From positions 1 through 64,000 of the forward strand of contig SKCR01021114.1 in NCBI GenBank assembly GCA_019454045.1: 64,000 nt of DNA, in the 5' to 3' direction. The position numbers were made by a program, and so were the translations under genes. Within the stretch, counting starts at the first letter, position 1; each line of letters begins with the position of its first letter. Positions 1 through 11,661 of the stretch are shown here, piece after piece. The notes below the pieces were generated by a model that worked only from the letters and a program-made list of their open reading frames with translations, ran no database searches and was not told the DNA's origin. Source of the DNA: Zanthoxylum bungeanum (lineage: Eukaryota > Streptophyta > Magnoliopsida > Sapindales > Rutaceae).

Positions 1-1060
1 GATTTTATCAAAGTATAGAGAAAAATATATGATAGTAGGGTCATGGGAGCATATAAATTCTTTCTAGTATAATAATCCTAACGACATTATCATTATTAAT
101 GTAATAATGAGATGTTTATAAGGTAAAAGGTTTACCTGAAGTCTTTTTTCTCCGTGAAAGTAGTGAGAGTAGTCTCTGTTATATTTGATATAAAGTTTCA
201 TATATGATATAAAACTAGAGACTTGTGAGATACTCCCATTAGTCGTGCATTAGATATGATCTAATAAAGGACAACACAATAATATTTGTGTGACAGTTAA
301 TATAACTGTTTGACAGTTATTCTCTTGTATATAATATTCATCTTCGTAAAGGATGATTCCTTTTGTCGAAATAGAAAATTAGAATGTCTAGTCATTATAC
401 ATCATAGGATGATGACATAATGATTACTATATTATGTGCGATTAAAAATATCATTTAGTCATAATAGTTATGAACTATTTTGATGTGTTATAGACCATAT
501 GATGTGTCTTGAAACATGTTCTTTGTTATATTTGAGATATTAAAAACGAGTTTCTTATTCATGGAGAATATAATCCACAATAATTAGGGTCAGATTAGTT
601 GTAAGTCTAATTATGATGTTAGATGGTCTCTGTCATATAGAGTCAGAAAAGATGCAGTGGGAGTGTCATGGTTGATTCTACTGTATTAGTGGAATTAATT
701 GTAACTTATGAAGTATTGACTTATGAAGTTACATAGTGACCTTATAGATTATAAGTTTTGATATTAGTATTGTGCTTATGGTTGTCTATAATATTTGGAT
801 TTGATTTCTAAATACATAAACAACTCAGTAGTTGTAGCACAATATTGATGTCGCATTTGAGTCATATTGATGTATAACTTATATTATACAATATATGAAT
901 GATGATGGCTAAGGTAAACGATTGGGTTTGTTGGACAACACCAATATGTTATAGCGGACTTACTTGTTGTTACCTACCACTTGAGTGGTAGGTCAGCTAT
1001 TGAGGACCATGAGTATGTATACATATTAGATGTGTATATGATATCGTGGATTGGCACTAG
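1..1060 (+). repeat. Non-coding 3' interior of a Copia-type element
   Basis: AT-rich sequence with no open frame of note. It is placed as the 3' untranslated interior of a Copia element only because it runs directly into a polypurine tract and an LTR-like start. No reverse transcriptase or RNase H coding remains in the window, so the lineage is not known. The rest of the element lies to the left of the window. Confidence 0.45.
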
Positions 1061-1076
1061 AGCAAGTGGGAGAAAT
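1061..1076 (+). promoter_or_regulatory. Polypurine tract of the leftmost Copia element
   Basis: AGCAAGTGGGAGAAAT sits immediately before TGTTAGGG. It matches the AAGTGGGAG tract found before Copia 3' LTRs, including those of the other Copia copies here (for example the minus-strand tract at 50940). Such tracts prime plus-strand DNA synthesis. Confidence 0.65.
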
Positions 1077-2551
1077 TGTTAGGGTTGGTGCTCGGAGTGC
1101 CAATTTGGATCGTATTTATGTCCGATTCATGAATACAAATAATTCATTTTTCCATAATATTACTTATTTATGGTAGTACTTCTTGCTTTTATATACATAT
1201 TCGATCTAATTACGATTAGATTGAAACTAAATATGGTTTAGTGATATGTATATATTAGACAAAGACCCGATAATATATTTTGTATTGCGCAGTTACAAAG
1301 TTTTTTGTAATTGACATTGGGAAGTGTCACTACTAAAGTATATTATCAAAAAAGTTCCTGGTCAAGATTTACTGACACTGGTCGGTTAGTAAAATCCGCT
1401 GAGACCAGTACATGTCGTATATCGAGACTTGGTCTGAAGGTTTATCCTAATGAACCATGAGTCTTGGGAGACTCGTATAGACGTGGTAGGTGTTTATTTG
1501 ATAAAATATTGAATGACTCACCAAAGATTTCCTAATAGATGGTACACCAACGTCAATAAGAATATTCTCGAGTGAGTAGCATAATGGTCTTCGAGTTGAG
1601 ATACCACAGTGGATATATGAGATATCCTTCACACTTTGATGGCAGTCAACGTCACCGATCTATTTAGATCAGACCTCCGCCTGTTCGTTGGGTGTGGACT
1701 GATGCTCATGATATCCTGTGAGTATCAGATAGAATCTGTCAGTCTGTGTACAAGGCGGCATGGTATCATGTACGTATTTGCGATATAGTAAATCCATGTC
1801 GTGGTATACTTCGGAAGCGAGTGCGAGTTCCGAGTGTTATTTAGAGATCGTAAATTTAAAAGTCGACTATATTATACCTTGGGATTTGACATTTTTATAT
1901 ATATCCCTGGTATAATATTGATAGGCATGTGACGAATGGATTATACATATGCAATGACCTTGACTTGCATAGTTTTAGCGAGATTATGTGGTCATCATAA
2001 TTTACGAGTGGGTGAATTATGGACACGAAATTAGATTCTGTGATGGATAAACCAAACTTAGAGAGTCCCACAATATGAAGTGTACTCGTTGAGCACTAGG
2101 GAACGCGTTATGAATAATATAGATTATTCATAATACTTCACCAAATTAAATGAGTTAATTCAAATAGTTTAAATGGTTAAACGAAAAATACATGCATTTG
2201 GGGCATTTCGTTCAATTATAATTAATGTGTATTTGTTATTTGATATAAGATTTGATTTGATACATATAAGTTATTTGGCAAATGAGATTTGGACACATGC
2301 CATATATGTGTATTTTTTATTTAATTGTAAATAAAAATAAATATATAATAACAATCGCATTAATTAATTATTTAGATGTTTTAAATGTTAAATATCTAAA
2401 TAATTAAATATTTCAATATTAACATAATTGTTATGCAATATGTTTGATTATTATTGGCTACATGTGGCATGATTCTAATAAGCTTGAAGTTTACAAATTA
2501 GATTTATTAACTTAAGGCTTATATTATTTAATTTGATTAAAATGACCAAAT
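1077..2551 (+). repeat. Copia 3' LTR, right end interrupted
   Basis: Starts with TGTTAGGG right after a polypurine tract, as a 3' LTR should. No clear CA end is seen before the next element starts at 2552, so the LTR is probably cut by that insertion. It contains no coding frame beyond short shadows. There is no second copy of this LTR in the window. Confidence 0.5.
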
Positions 2552-4465
2552 TGTTCGGGATATGCCCTATACCCACTTGGATGGGCTATATAAATGTATT
2601 TGTAATATTTTCATTAATTAATAAAATGGCAATATTTATTATACGTGTCTTACATAACTTATATGAATCATCAACATTGTAATAAAGCCCTTGTAGTAAT
2701 AAGACGATGGCTTCCACGCCTTATGAGAATCATTACTCTTAAATGTTCCTAGTCATAGTTTTATGAATAATCTGGGGGTTCACAAAGCAGAGAGACTAGA
2801 ATGATGATATGATCCGTCCTTAAGTGGGGTAGCTGATCTCATAGGCTACTAGCGGAGATCCGTCCGCTTGGTGTATCACATGGATGCATGAGTTGCTCGT
2901 GTCCATCGAACTGACCGCCGAAAGTTTTCATTTGGAGTGTTTATCCCATGTGGTCTGTGAGAACTTTCATGTATCGATTATATGACTAGTCCAATGACTT
3001 GAGGTCTTTACAATCTTATGTGTGGATCAAATAACTTTGACATTCTCCTTCCCCAGTTCAAAGATCCGGTCATAAGGGTTTGATTGGGTCAATTGTTGAA
3101 ACACATGAAGTTTGTAAAGATACAACAGAGAATCGCCACTCTCTCGGATAATATTTTCTTATAAGAGTAGTATTCAGTTCGCGGGTTGATATGTATGATT
3201 AGTGCTTGAGACTGTGGCCACAGCGGAAGAATCATGTGAGATTCTTGGGTTAGCACGATTATGACACTATCAACATCATACCTTTGACCATATGGGTAGA
3301 CATTTCCGTACCTAGGTCAATAGGTGGGGATACAGTGAGGCGAGTGACTGTATCATATGTAAATCGCATACAGAATGGGTATATATATCTTTCCTTCTCA
3401 TTTGGGGGCTTGGCATGTTGCTAGATGTCAACCTGGTCATTGAAATCGAACGACCATCTGATCGGAGGATAATTTATGTTCGATTAAATTATCACGATTC
3501 ATTTCATGTCCAACTTGAGGGAACCCAAAAGGTCACACACAACAAAAGTCGAAATCAATGGTTAACAGTGCACAGTACAAATATAACAGCATATATGATT
3601 ATTGTAGGAATTGTTCATAAATGGTTCAATTGTTTAATTATTGAACAGATCATTTATGAGGTTCCATAGTGGCTTAGGGATTGGTGAATGACGATAGGGG
3701 CACTTTGGGAATTGGAATAAAAAAAAATTACTATTCACATGAATAGTTAGTGAATAGTAAAAAAATTATTGTTTTGAATTCCAATTCGGCCCAACTCTTA
3801 TTAGGGTTTTATAATCTCATTAAACCACTAAATTAAGATCCAATGGCTAAGATTAAATTAGCTTTTATCCCACATCGGATTCTTAATTAATTTTGTTGTC
3901 TTTGGAGCACTATATAAACCCAAAGAATTCTTCACAAATTTACACCAAAACCTTCATATCTTGGGTTTATATAAGTGAGCAACTCTAAATTTTAAGAGTA
4001 AGCCACTGATTTTGAGGATCCTTAAGTCTAATTGACTAGAGGAACCTCGAGTTAAAAGTTTTGAGGTATTTGCCTAGGCTAGCACCAAGGCAAAATACCC
4101 GTGCACTCAAGGCGTAGTCTTGCCGTTGAGTTTGGCTTTGGTGTGTGCATCTTTGGAGGCCACACACTTGGGTGGCTCTTTGGAACGTGGAAGAGCTTGC
4201 TAAGAGTTCGAGAAAAGCTGTAGATTGGAGGAGGACTGGAGGAGTCTTCGGTTCAAGTAAGTTTTTTTCTTTCTATTTAATTAGAGTTCTTATGATAGTT
4301 AGCATGTTTAGGTTATGTTCTTTGCATTTTTATGAGTTTTATGCTTAGAATATATAGTAACATGCCTAGGCTTGTAGAATAATCAAAACAAATGGGTCTT
4401 GGGCAAAGGGAAAGCGGCACAATAATTTTGATTTTCCGCTGTGCACTCGCGGCCGCTTCCCAACA
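2552..4465 (+). repeat. 5' LTR of the first Copia element
   Basis: Begins TGTTCGGGATATGCCCTATA and ends CTTCCCAACA, giving the TG...CA ends and a short inverted repeat (TGTTsGG / CCCAACA). It is followed one base later by a primer-binding site. The opening resembles the TATGCCCTA start common in Tork/Angela-like plant Copia LTRs, and the window has a related LTR start at 42462. The five bases before it are CAAAT; the other target copy cannot be tested because the 3' end of the element is missing. A small frame at 4145-4348 lies inside the LTR and is not a gene. Confidence 0.75.
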
Positions 4466-4466
4466 G

Positions 4467-4481
4467 TGGTATCAGCGCACC
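4467..4481 (+). promoter_or_regulatory. Primer-binding site, initiator Met tRNA type
   Basis: TGGTATCAGCGCACC follows the LTR end after one base. It matches the TGGTATCAGAGC primer-binding site of plant retrotransposons except for AGCGC in place of AGAGC. It fixes the LTR end and the + orientation. Confidence 0.75.
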
Positions 4482-5847
4482 AATTTGTTTTGATTAATTC
4501 TCACTCGTTTGAAATCGAAATTTGGTGTTTAAAAGCTTGTTGGAAAGCTAACACCCTGAACTTAATTTTAGGCACAGGTTTTGCATGATTTGGTTAAGAT
4601 TTGAATTATGAAATTGCATTTAAAGTTCATGCGTCTGCAGAAAAACGTAAATAGTAAAATTTATTTGAATAAAATAAAATACAATATCATAAATAAATAT
4701 TAATCAAAGTTATTTAATGCCTAAAATAATTCCAACATATTAAAACTCATATGCTTGATGATTCTATGTATGATTAGAATTGACATGATTATTTTAGGGT
4801 GCAAGCATCTAGAGACTTTCTAAGAAATAGAGAGTGTATTGCTTATCCCTTAGCTAATTAATTATTCTGTGATGAACTTAGAGATTTATTACCTTTAAGG
4901 CTAATAAATATAAATCACTTGTTTATAATAAAAGATATTATAAAAGATACAAGTGGGTTGGGATCAAAGGGTTAATAAAACTTTCCAAACTAAAGTTAAT
5001 TTAACCAAATGTATTACTAGAGTTAGACAATGATTTTGTGTCTTCCTTCACTCACTACCTTTTTATAGCCAAAAGGAAAAGCTGTGAAGACAATTAGATA
5101 ATCATTTACTCAAAGCTTACCTTAAAGCATATTTAAAGTGTTGGACTAATTTGGAGGATCTATTGTTTATTCCTGTCACCAAGGCAATAAGAGCCTAAGA
5201 GGTAAGGGTATTTAAGAGAGTTTGCTCCACCCTCCCTCTGGGGAATTTTCAATGGAGGAATCCATTTGACAGTTATTCACTTAAACTTGCTAAAATCCTC
5301 AATAATAATTTAAGTCTAAAATTTTCCTCCCATTGTAAAGTATAGACCCAAAAGGCTTAAACCGTATTGGCAGGACTAGGCTTTACCAGACTGACAAATA
5401 CCAATTTTGTCCTTAAATCGTACTATTGACAATGGTTTGACTTTTCTGAGTCATAAGACGCAGCGACCCTTAGGCGTGGTCTTATCACTTAGTGGCAAAG
5501 ATTGGGTGTCCACAAGGACTAGCATAATTTATGGCATGTTTGATTGCCCAATCCAATTATCAAGGAATTGTGATTTATATCATAAATTGGTTGGAAACCT
5601 ACCTAATTATCGTATTTTATAACGACCGGCCCTAGTCGGAGTTATGAAATGATGATAATGAGATCCTTGCCCACAAGAAATCCATCATATTGAGGTTGAT
5701 GCGATTTGCTTAAATTTTAAAACAATTGTGTGGTAGCAACTTCATAATATTAAAAGCCCATGTTATTATGAAACATTAATGAAAACATGTTCCTAATTTT
5801 AACATTTTCTCTTAACAGATGGGTTAAAATATTTCACAAACATTCAA
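4482..5847 (+). other. Leader between PBS and gag of the first Copia element
   Basis: About 1.4 kb of AT-rich sequence between the primer-binding site and the gag start. The short frames in it (such as 5407-5622) have no family resemblance. No further structure was found. Confidence 0.6.
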
Positions 5848-7155
5848 ATGGTAAACAGAGTATCACTTCATTCCATCATTGATGAGCATAAGCTCAAAGG
5901 GGACAACTACAATGACTGGTTTAAAAACCTTAAAATTATCTTACGACAAGAAAATATTTTCTATATTCTTGAAAGACCATTTGCCCCTAAACCCGCAGAA
6001 GATGGTGACCAAGATACATTTGATGCTTGGAAGAAACACGTCGATGATGATGAGCAAGCAGTTTGCATAATGCTTGGCTCTATGTCGGACGAACTTCAGA
6101 AAGCTCACGAAGATATGGATGCTCAAACCAGCATCTTTCACTTGAAGGAGTTGCATGAAACTTCCGTTCATACCGTGAGATTCCAAGTGTCATGTGCCTT
6201 ATTCCAAATAAGGTATAATGAAGGATTTGTTAGTGGACATGTGCTTAAAATGATTGGCCACATTGAAAAATTGGCCAACCTCGGGTTCATCATGGATCAT
6301 GAGATAGGTCACGATCTAATTCTTCAATCCTTACCAAAAGAATTCTCTAACTTTATTATGCAGTTTCATATATCTGATAAAGAAGCTACTTTAGCAGAAT
6401 TGCACAATATGATAAAGCAAGCAGAGAAGGACTTGAAACCGGAGCTTAAAACCTCCGTCATGCTTACGGGTACGGACCTGAAGCCACGAGGCCCAAAGAA
6501 AAATAAGGGCAAGGCCAAGGCTCTAGATCACCTAAAGCCCAATGGTAAGGTGGAGAAGAAAAAGGGAAATGGTAAATTTTTCTTTTATGGAAAGAAGGGT
6601 CATTGGAAGAAAGACTGCAGATCCTTGAAAGCCAAGGAAGCTAGGGAAGCCCAAGAGGCCAAGAAGCCCAATGCTTCAGGTATGTTGTATATGATTGAAC
6701 TATATTCTCAAAACTCTGAACCTTCTACTTGGGTGCTTGACACCGGTTGTGGGACTCACTTGTTTAACAATGTGCAGGGCCTGAGAAATAGTAGGAGACT
6801 CCGTCTTGGGGAGGTTGAATTACACATGGGTAATGGAGCAAAACTGTATGCATTGTGCGTGGAGACTTATTCATTAATTTTGCCGAATGGTTTAGTTTTA
6901 GACTTAGAAGATTGTGTTTATGTACCTTCTCTAGTAAAGAACATCATTTCAATTTCTTCTTTATGTAATAAAGGTTTTTCATGCCTAATAAGTTGTAATG
7001 AATGTTCTATTTATTTCAATGAAATAAAATATGGAGATGGTATTTTGAATAATGGTATCTATGTCTTACAAACTAACAAAGAATGTTCAACCTCTAATAT
7101 ATACAACGTTAACTCGAATAATCTCAATGAATCACTTCTATGGCACAGTGTTTAG
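5848..7155 (+). pseudogene. Copia gag and protease, frame 1, broken
   Basis: A 435-residue frame covering Gag and protease. The N-terminus has the LKGDNYNDWFKNL block typical of Copia Gag (UBN2-type domain), followed by LILQSLPKEFSNF near residue 165. The nucleocapsid zinc knuckle near residue 245 reads FFFYGKKGHWKKDC. The two N-terminal cysteines of the usual CX2CX4HX4C are F and Y, so the finger is destroyed. The protease motif WVLDTGCGTHL (about residue 295) keeps the D-T-G active site. The frame ends at a stop just after LWHS, where the pre-integrase finger should begin, and coding continues in another frame. The start was chosen because the Gag block begins 20 residues in and an upstream stop closes the frame. 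It is a decayed retrotransposon gene, not a host gene. Confidence 0.9.
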
Positions 7156-7658
7156 GTCTTATCAATGAAACAAGATTAACTAAGCTACATAAGGATGAGT
7201 ATTTCAAACCCTTCAAATATAAACCTTATGGAACTTGTGAGTCTTGTTTACTTGGTAAAATGACCAAATTACCCTTCAAAGGTAAATGACAGCGTGCAAC
7301 AGAGACATTAGAACTCATACACTCTGATGTATGCGGACCAATATCAGTCACCGCTAGAGGTGGATTCTCCTACTTCATTACCTTTATCGATGATCATTCG
7401 CGATATGGGTATGTGTACCTTATGCGGTACAAATCTGAAGCCTTTGAGAAATTCAAAGACTTCAAGGCTGAAGTAGAAAACCAGCTTAATAAAAGTATTA
7501 AGTCACTAAGGTCTGACCGAGGTGGTGAATACTTAAGCAATAAATTTCAAGATTACTTGAGAGAAAATGGCATTGTTTCCCAATGGACTCCTCAGGGAAC
7601 TCCACAGCATAATGGGGTCTCCGAAAGGAGAAATCAGACATTATTAAATATGGTCTGA
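7156..7658 (+). pseudogene. Copia integrase, frame 3, with premature stops
   Basis: After the frame break at about 7150 the integrase continues in frame 3. The pre-integrase finger keeps the CESCLLGK cysteine pair, but the RLGH histidine block reads GLIN, so one histidine is lost. The core carries HSDVCGP, FIDDHSRYG and the DRGGEY block. An in-frame TGA at 7287-7289 and another at 7656-7658 interrupt it. Comparison with relatives suggests CGA arginine codons at both sites, as expected from C-to-T change at methylated CpG. The segment joins directly to the fragment starting at 7662 in the same frame. Confidence 0.88.
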
Positions 7659-8652
7659 TCAATGATGCCAGGCATGGATCTACCACTTTCATTTTGGGGT
7701 CTTACTTTAGAAACTGCAATACTACTACTAAAACAAGTTCCTTCCAAAACTGTTAGTCAAACACCATATGAGTTATGGTCTGGGAAACGTCATAGTCTTA
7801 GTTATCTAAGAGTTTGGGGATGTGAAGCATATGTCAAGCTCACACAAACTAACAAATTGGATGATAGGGCAGTTAAATGTAAGTTTGTAGGATATGCCTT
7901 GAACTCAAGAGCATACGTGTTCTACGTCCTAAATGAACAAAGAACATTTGTCTCACGAAATGCTAAATTTCTAGAGAATGAATTCCTTCTCAAGAAATAT
8001 AGTGGGAGTAGACTTGACCTCGATGAGGTACGAGAAGAACAAAATAACATAGAACTAAACCCCAGGCCCCTCAAAAGGGCAGCGACGGAACAACCACAAG
8101 GTTATAAACTCAGAAGGTCTGGTAGGGAAAGACATGAGCCTGAAAGATATGGTTTCCATATTGATGAGGAACATGATCAGGTCATTGATAATGACGATCC
8201 CACCAGTTATGACGAAGCAATGCATGACATTGATTCAGTCAAACGGTTTGAGGCCATGAAATCCGAAATAGACTCTATGTATCAGAATCAAGTCTGGGAC
8301 TTGGTAGATGCACCTGAAGGGATAAAACCCATAGGCTGTAAGTGGATTTACAAGTGTAAAACTGATGCAGAAGGCAACATCCAAACCTATAAGGCTAGGT
8401 TGGTGGCGAAAGGTTGTAGACAAATCCAAGGAATTGACTACGATGAAACCTTCTCACATGTTGCAATGATAAATTCCATTCGAATTTTACTGGCACTAGC
8501 TGCACACTTTGATTATGAGATTTGGAAGATGGATGTCAAAACATATTTCCTTAATGGGAACCTCATAGAGGAAGTCTATATGACATAACTTGAGGGGTTT
8601 GCATCTAAGGATGATCATAATAAAGTATGCAAGCTTAAACGATCCATTTATG
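7659..8652 (+). pseudogene. Copia integrase C-terminus and truncated reverse transcriptase
   Basis: Frame 3 continues with the integrase C-terminal block (PYELWSGKRHSLSYLRVWGC, then KCKFVGY) and a linker ending EPERYGF. The reverse transcriptase N-terminus follows: WIYKCKTDAEG, YKARLVAKG, DYDETFSHVAM and MDVKTYFLNGNL. The usual A and P residues of KTAFLNG and FSPVA are Y and H. A TAA at 8586-8588 replaces what is CAA in relatives. Coding similarity runs on to CKLKRSIY and stops at about 8652, where Tekay-type LTR sequence begins. The YVDD catalytic motif, RNase H and 3' LTR are all missing from this copy. Confidence 0.88.
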
Positions 8653-9583
8653 TAAATCTTTGGTTTTGGAATAAGAGATTTAAAGGTTGCTTTGATGATG
8701 ATATAAGATGTATGAATATGGAGGTTTAAATAGTTATTTGGGTAAAAAGTTGTAGCATGGAAGTGTGGAAGTGTATTTAGGCAATTAGACATGAACAAGG
8801 TGATTTTAGGCCCATAATTTTGGCCTTGTGTCGTGACGCGTATTGGAGATTCATGTAGAATCGTTTCTGGTTGGGCAGCATTGCGACGCATAAGGACCTG
8901 GTTCGCGACGACATTGGAAATCTTCAAGCATTTGTTTTTTGTGCGCAGCGACGCGAAGACCAGAATTTCTCGAAAATATTTTTAATTCATTCCAGATCCA
9001 CCCTAGCGTGTTAGAGGCTACCCTAAGGAACATTTTTAACTCGTATACATACAATACATCATAATACATGTATGTTATGCTTAGAAGCAATATCAAGTAC
9101 TTAAATCGTTAAACTTAGCTTAATTTCGTAATATACTCATTAGTTCACTTTCTAATCAGAATTATCAATTATAGATCATCGCAGGAACCGTAGTTTCCTT
9201 CAACAAAGTAAATGATGCCGACCAGATTCTAAATCGGTGAGTGGACACTCTCTTTCTAAATTATTTTTTCTTTGTATTTTTTAAGCATAGACTTACTTTT
9301 CTTCATATAGGGCGTTAGCTAGAATTTTACTACAGATGCTTTTCAGATAATGATGTTTTAGAAAGATTGATTTTAATAGCATGAGATTTGTGATTTTTCG
9401 AGGCATGAGGGAAAAACCCACCTCAGTATGTAACTTGATTCAGATATGGAATTGACGGAGAGCACATGTGCACATGTAGAGGACTGGGGGGACGACGATA
9501 CATAACTCCCCCAGATCCTAGTTTAGGACTAGGGATGAAAAATGCCCTTATATCCTAGATTCAAAGCTTAGAGGGTAGCATAG
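8653..9583 (+). repeat. Tekay-type Gypsy LTR fragment
   Basis: Resembles the LTR at 26596-28659 over several landmarks in the same order: the region rich in GACGCG words, the tract reading CAGGAACCG...TTTCCTTCA then CCAGATTC and GTGAGTGGACA, and the hairpin unit around GATACATAAC at 9480-9520. Its left part is missing, since it joins broken Copia reverse transcriptase at about 8652. It is interrupted at 9583 by the Gypsy LTR on the - strand, exactly after GGTAGCATAG; the uninterrupted relative at 27880 continues GGTAGCATAGATCC. Confidence 0.7.
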
Positions 9584-10437
9584 TGACCAGCGTAAACACA
9601 CACGTATAACGCAAGTGTACGTATCGTTCAAGTCGTATAAAAATATCGATCACACGAGGACTTAATTCCTACTGTTGTTATTAATTATTGATACTATTTA
9701 TTTACAGGTATCTAATTATAGGGAGAAGAGAATGATTGCTTTTGGTTGGTTGAATGTGGATTTGATAAATAAAATAAAAACAAACTCAAAAGAAAATACT
9801 AAGGAAAATAAAAGAAAAGACTCAAAGATCTAGGGTTGTGACTCCACACAATATTAATATAAAGATGAATTGATTCTCTTATCTATGTGTAATAAATTAG
9901 TTTGCTAACTTGGAACACGAAAATATGCAAAAGCCTCTTTCGATGGTCAGACGCAAATACCCAGTATAACCCAATTGAACCATATGTCTATGTCAACCAA
10001 ATTACCTGGATTCATTAATATTAAGTTCCAATTGTGGCTACCCCCGCCCGACAGGTATATGTCTATCCTGTAAGGAAATATATTAAAATGTTATATATCC
10101 TCAAGGAAGATCGTGGGTTATTGAATCTAAGGCTGAAACCTAAAATCCCTATGTCTAGTTCATTTTAAGTTTACCATATCAATCCTATTGGTGATCAGAC
10201 AACAAGAAGCATTAAGCTTAAGACTCACTAAACAAACTAAAGAATTACCCAATAAATAATTAAATCAATTATTAAGCCTAGTAATATTGTGTTTCATCAC
10301 TTCCCTAGAATAAAATAAAATGATGGGGTTAGAGGATCCACATTTAATATTTCTTATCTAGGAATCTCACTTATTATAAAATATAAATTATTTTATGTTC
10401 TGCTTTCTCAGGAATTAATAATGTTAAACATTTAAAA

Positions 10438-10568
10438 CCAGCCATATAGGCGGTAATCCACTTAGTCCAATTACACCGGCCATATATGCGGTAATTATCT
10501 GTCACATAAAGACCAGCCATATATGCGGTAAAGTAATTTATATTTAGACCGACCATATAGGCGGTAAT
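10438..10568. repeat. Four spaced copies of CCATATAkGCGGTAA
   Basis: Four direct copies of a 20-base word (ACCAGCCATATAGGCGGTAA and variants) begin near 10438, 10476, 10511 and 10547, spaced 35-38 bases, with non-repeated AT-rich sequence between them. A diverged GCGGTAAATT copy follows at about 10670. On the - strand they translate as repeated ITAYMAG blocks, but nothing suggests expression. It is part of the LTR. Confidence 0.75.
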
Positions 10569-10924
10569 AAAGTCTGACATTAATTAATTCGGTTAAATTA
10601 TAATTTATAAATTATAATTAAGTGAGATTTACCTAGATAATTATATTAATGTTTCACCTTTTACCCCAGCGGTAAATTAACTACTGAACATAAAAAAAAA
10701 TTAAATAAATAAAATTTTATTACAAAAAGTAAAAATGCATAATTGAAAATAGTAAAAATGCTTAATTTAAATTACAAAAACTTAAACACACAAGATGCAA
10801 TCTTTAAAGTCCTTACAAAACTCAAGGAAGACATGCTTTGAATTCTGACATCGAGCTGAATTAATAGGCATCAGTAGGCCTCCAGCGTCGCGACGCTAGC
10901 GCTTTATGGCGTGGCATGCTGAGG

Positions 10925-11350
10925 TGATGACACGTGGTGATTTTGGATAAGGTGATAAGGTGACACGTGGCAAGATGGTTGGGATCTCAGTTATTGCGAC
11001 ACGTGGCGGCTTCTGATTGGCTGATTTCATATTCTTATCCACCACGTGTCATTCGGATAATGAATCAATAATTGGTGCTGATGTGGCGACACGTGGCGAA
11101 AGTGACTGTCGGCACCATAGAATTGCGACATGTGGCACGCTGTGATTGGTTGATGATGATGTGGCGATGACATGGCGATGACCTGGCATTTTGACTCGAT
11201 CAACTGGTGATGTGGACGATGACGTGGCTGACAGGTGGAGTGACACATGGCAACACATGGTGATGGCGACTGTCGGTACCGTAGGATGATGACACGTGGC
11301 ACGACCACGTTAGCAGATCGGCTGCGATGGTGACACGTGGCACGGCGCAC
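10925..11350. promoter_or_regulatory. Cluster of G-box (CACGTG) words in the Gypsy LTR
   Basis: Seven exact CACGTG words occur within about 420 bases, mostly as GACACGTGGC or its reverse, with further one-base variants (GACATGTGGC, GACACATGGC). GACACGTGGC is the core bound by plant bZIP and bHLH factors and matches abscisic-acid response elements. The homologous LTR at 45345-45969 keeps four. Whether they act as an enhancer is inference. Confidence 0.55.
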
Positions 11351-11647
11351 GTTAGCAAAGTCAAATTTCTCAGATTCTGACTTGTGGACCCGGCGCACGT
11401 TAGCACTGTTCAACGTACGTTAGCCGTCGCGATGTCATAGGCTTACGCGTCGCGACACGCAGAATTACGAAAATGCCCTTTTGTCAAATTTTCACTGTTT
11501 TGGCCCCAAATCACCTTCAGAGAGTCCTGAAACTTTATTTATCTACAAAATAACACAAAACACATCAAAATATTCACAAAACTCAAGAAACTATATAAAA
11601 TATTAGGTTAAATGAGTGGGAAATAGTAATATAATTACTACTCATCA

Positions 11648-11661
11648 CACCCCCAAACCTA
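11648..11661 (-). promoter_or_regulatory. Polypurine tract of the 9.6-12.4 kb Gypsy element
   Basis: On the - strand AGGTTTGGGGGTG directly precedes the LTR start TGATGAG, preceded by a CTCGAGGACTAG block. This tract-then-LTR order shows that the 9584-11647 LTR is a 3' LTR of a minus-strand element. Confidence 0.65.

Larger units (their letters stand above)
9584..11647 (-). repeat. 3' LTR of a Ty3/Gypsy element (third lineage)
   Basis: On the - strand it starts TGATGAGTAGTAATTA directly after a TTTGGGGGTG polypurine tract and ends ...GCTGGTCA, giving TG...CA ends. A second, inverted copy of its first 0.6 kb lies at 45345-45969. The LTR is inserted after CATAG inside a Tekay-type LTR; the matching duplication at the far end cannot be seen because the element's other half is missing. 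It holds a four-copy short repeat (10438-10568) and a cluster of CACGTG words (10930-11345). No coding capacity was seen; the 128-residue frame at 11027-11413 is low-complexity translation of the repeats. Confidence 0.7.

Noticed and set aside
1447..1632. Small minus-strand frame in the leftmost LTR
   Set aside because: Short, no motif, within an LTR.
10438..10568. CRISPR-like repeat-spacer pattern
   Set aside because: Plant LTR context, diverged repeats and AT-rich spacers of plain LTR sequence; no cas genes.
11027..11413. 128-residue histidine- and serine-rich frame in the G-box region
   Set aside because: Low-complexity reading of repeated CACGTG-type words; similar frames appear in the inverted copy at 45593-46020.
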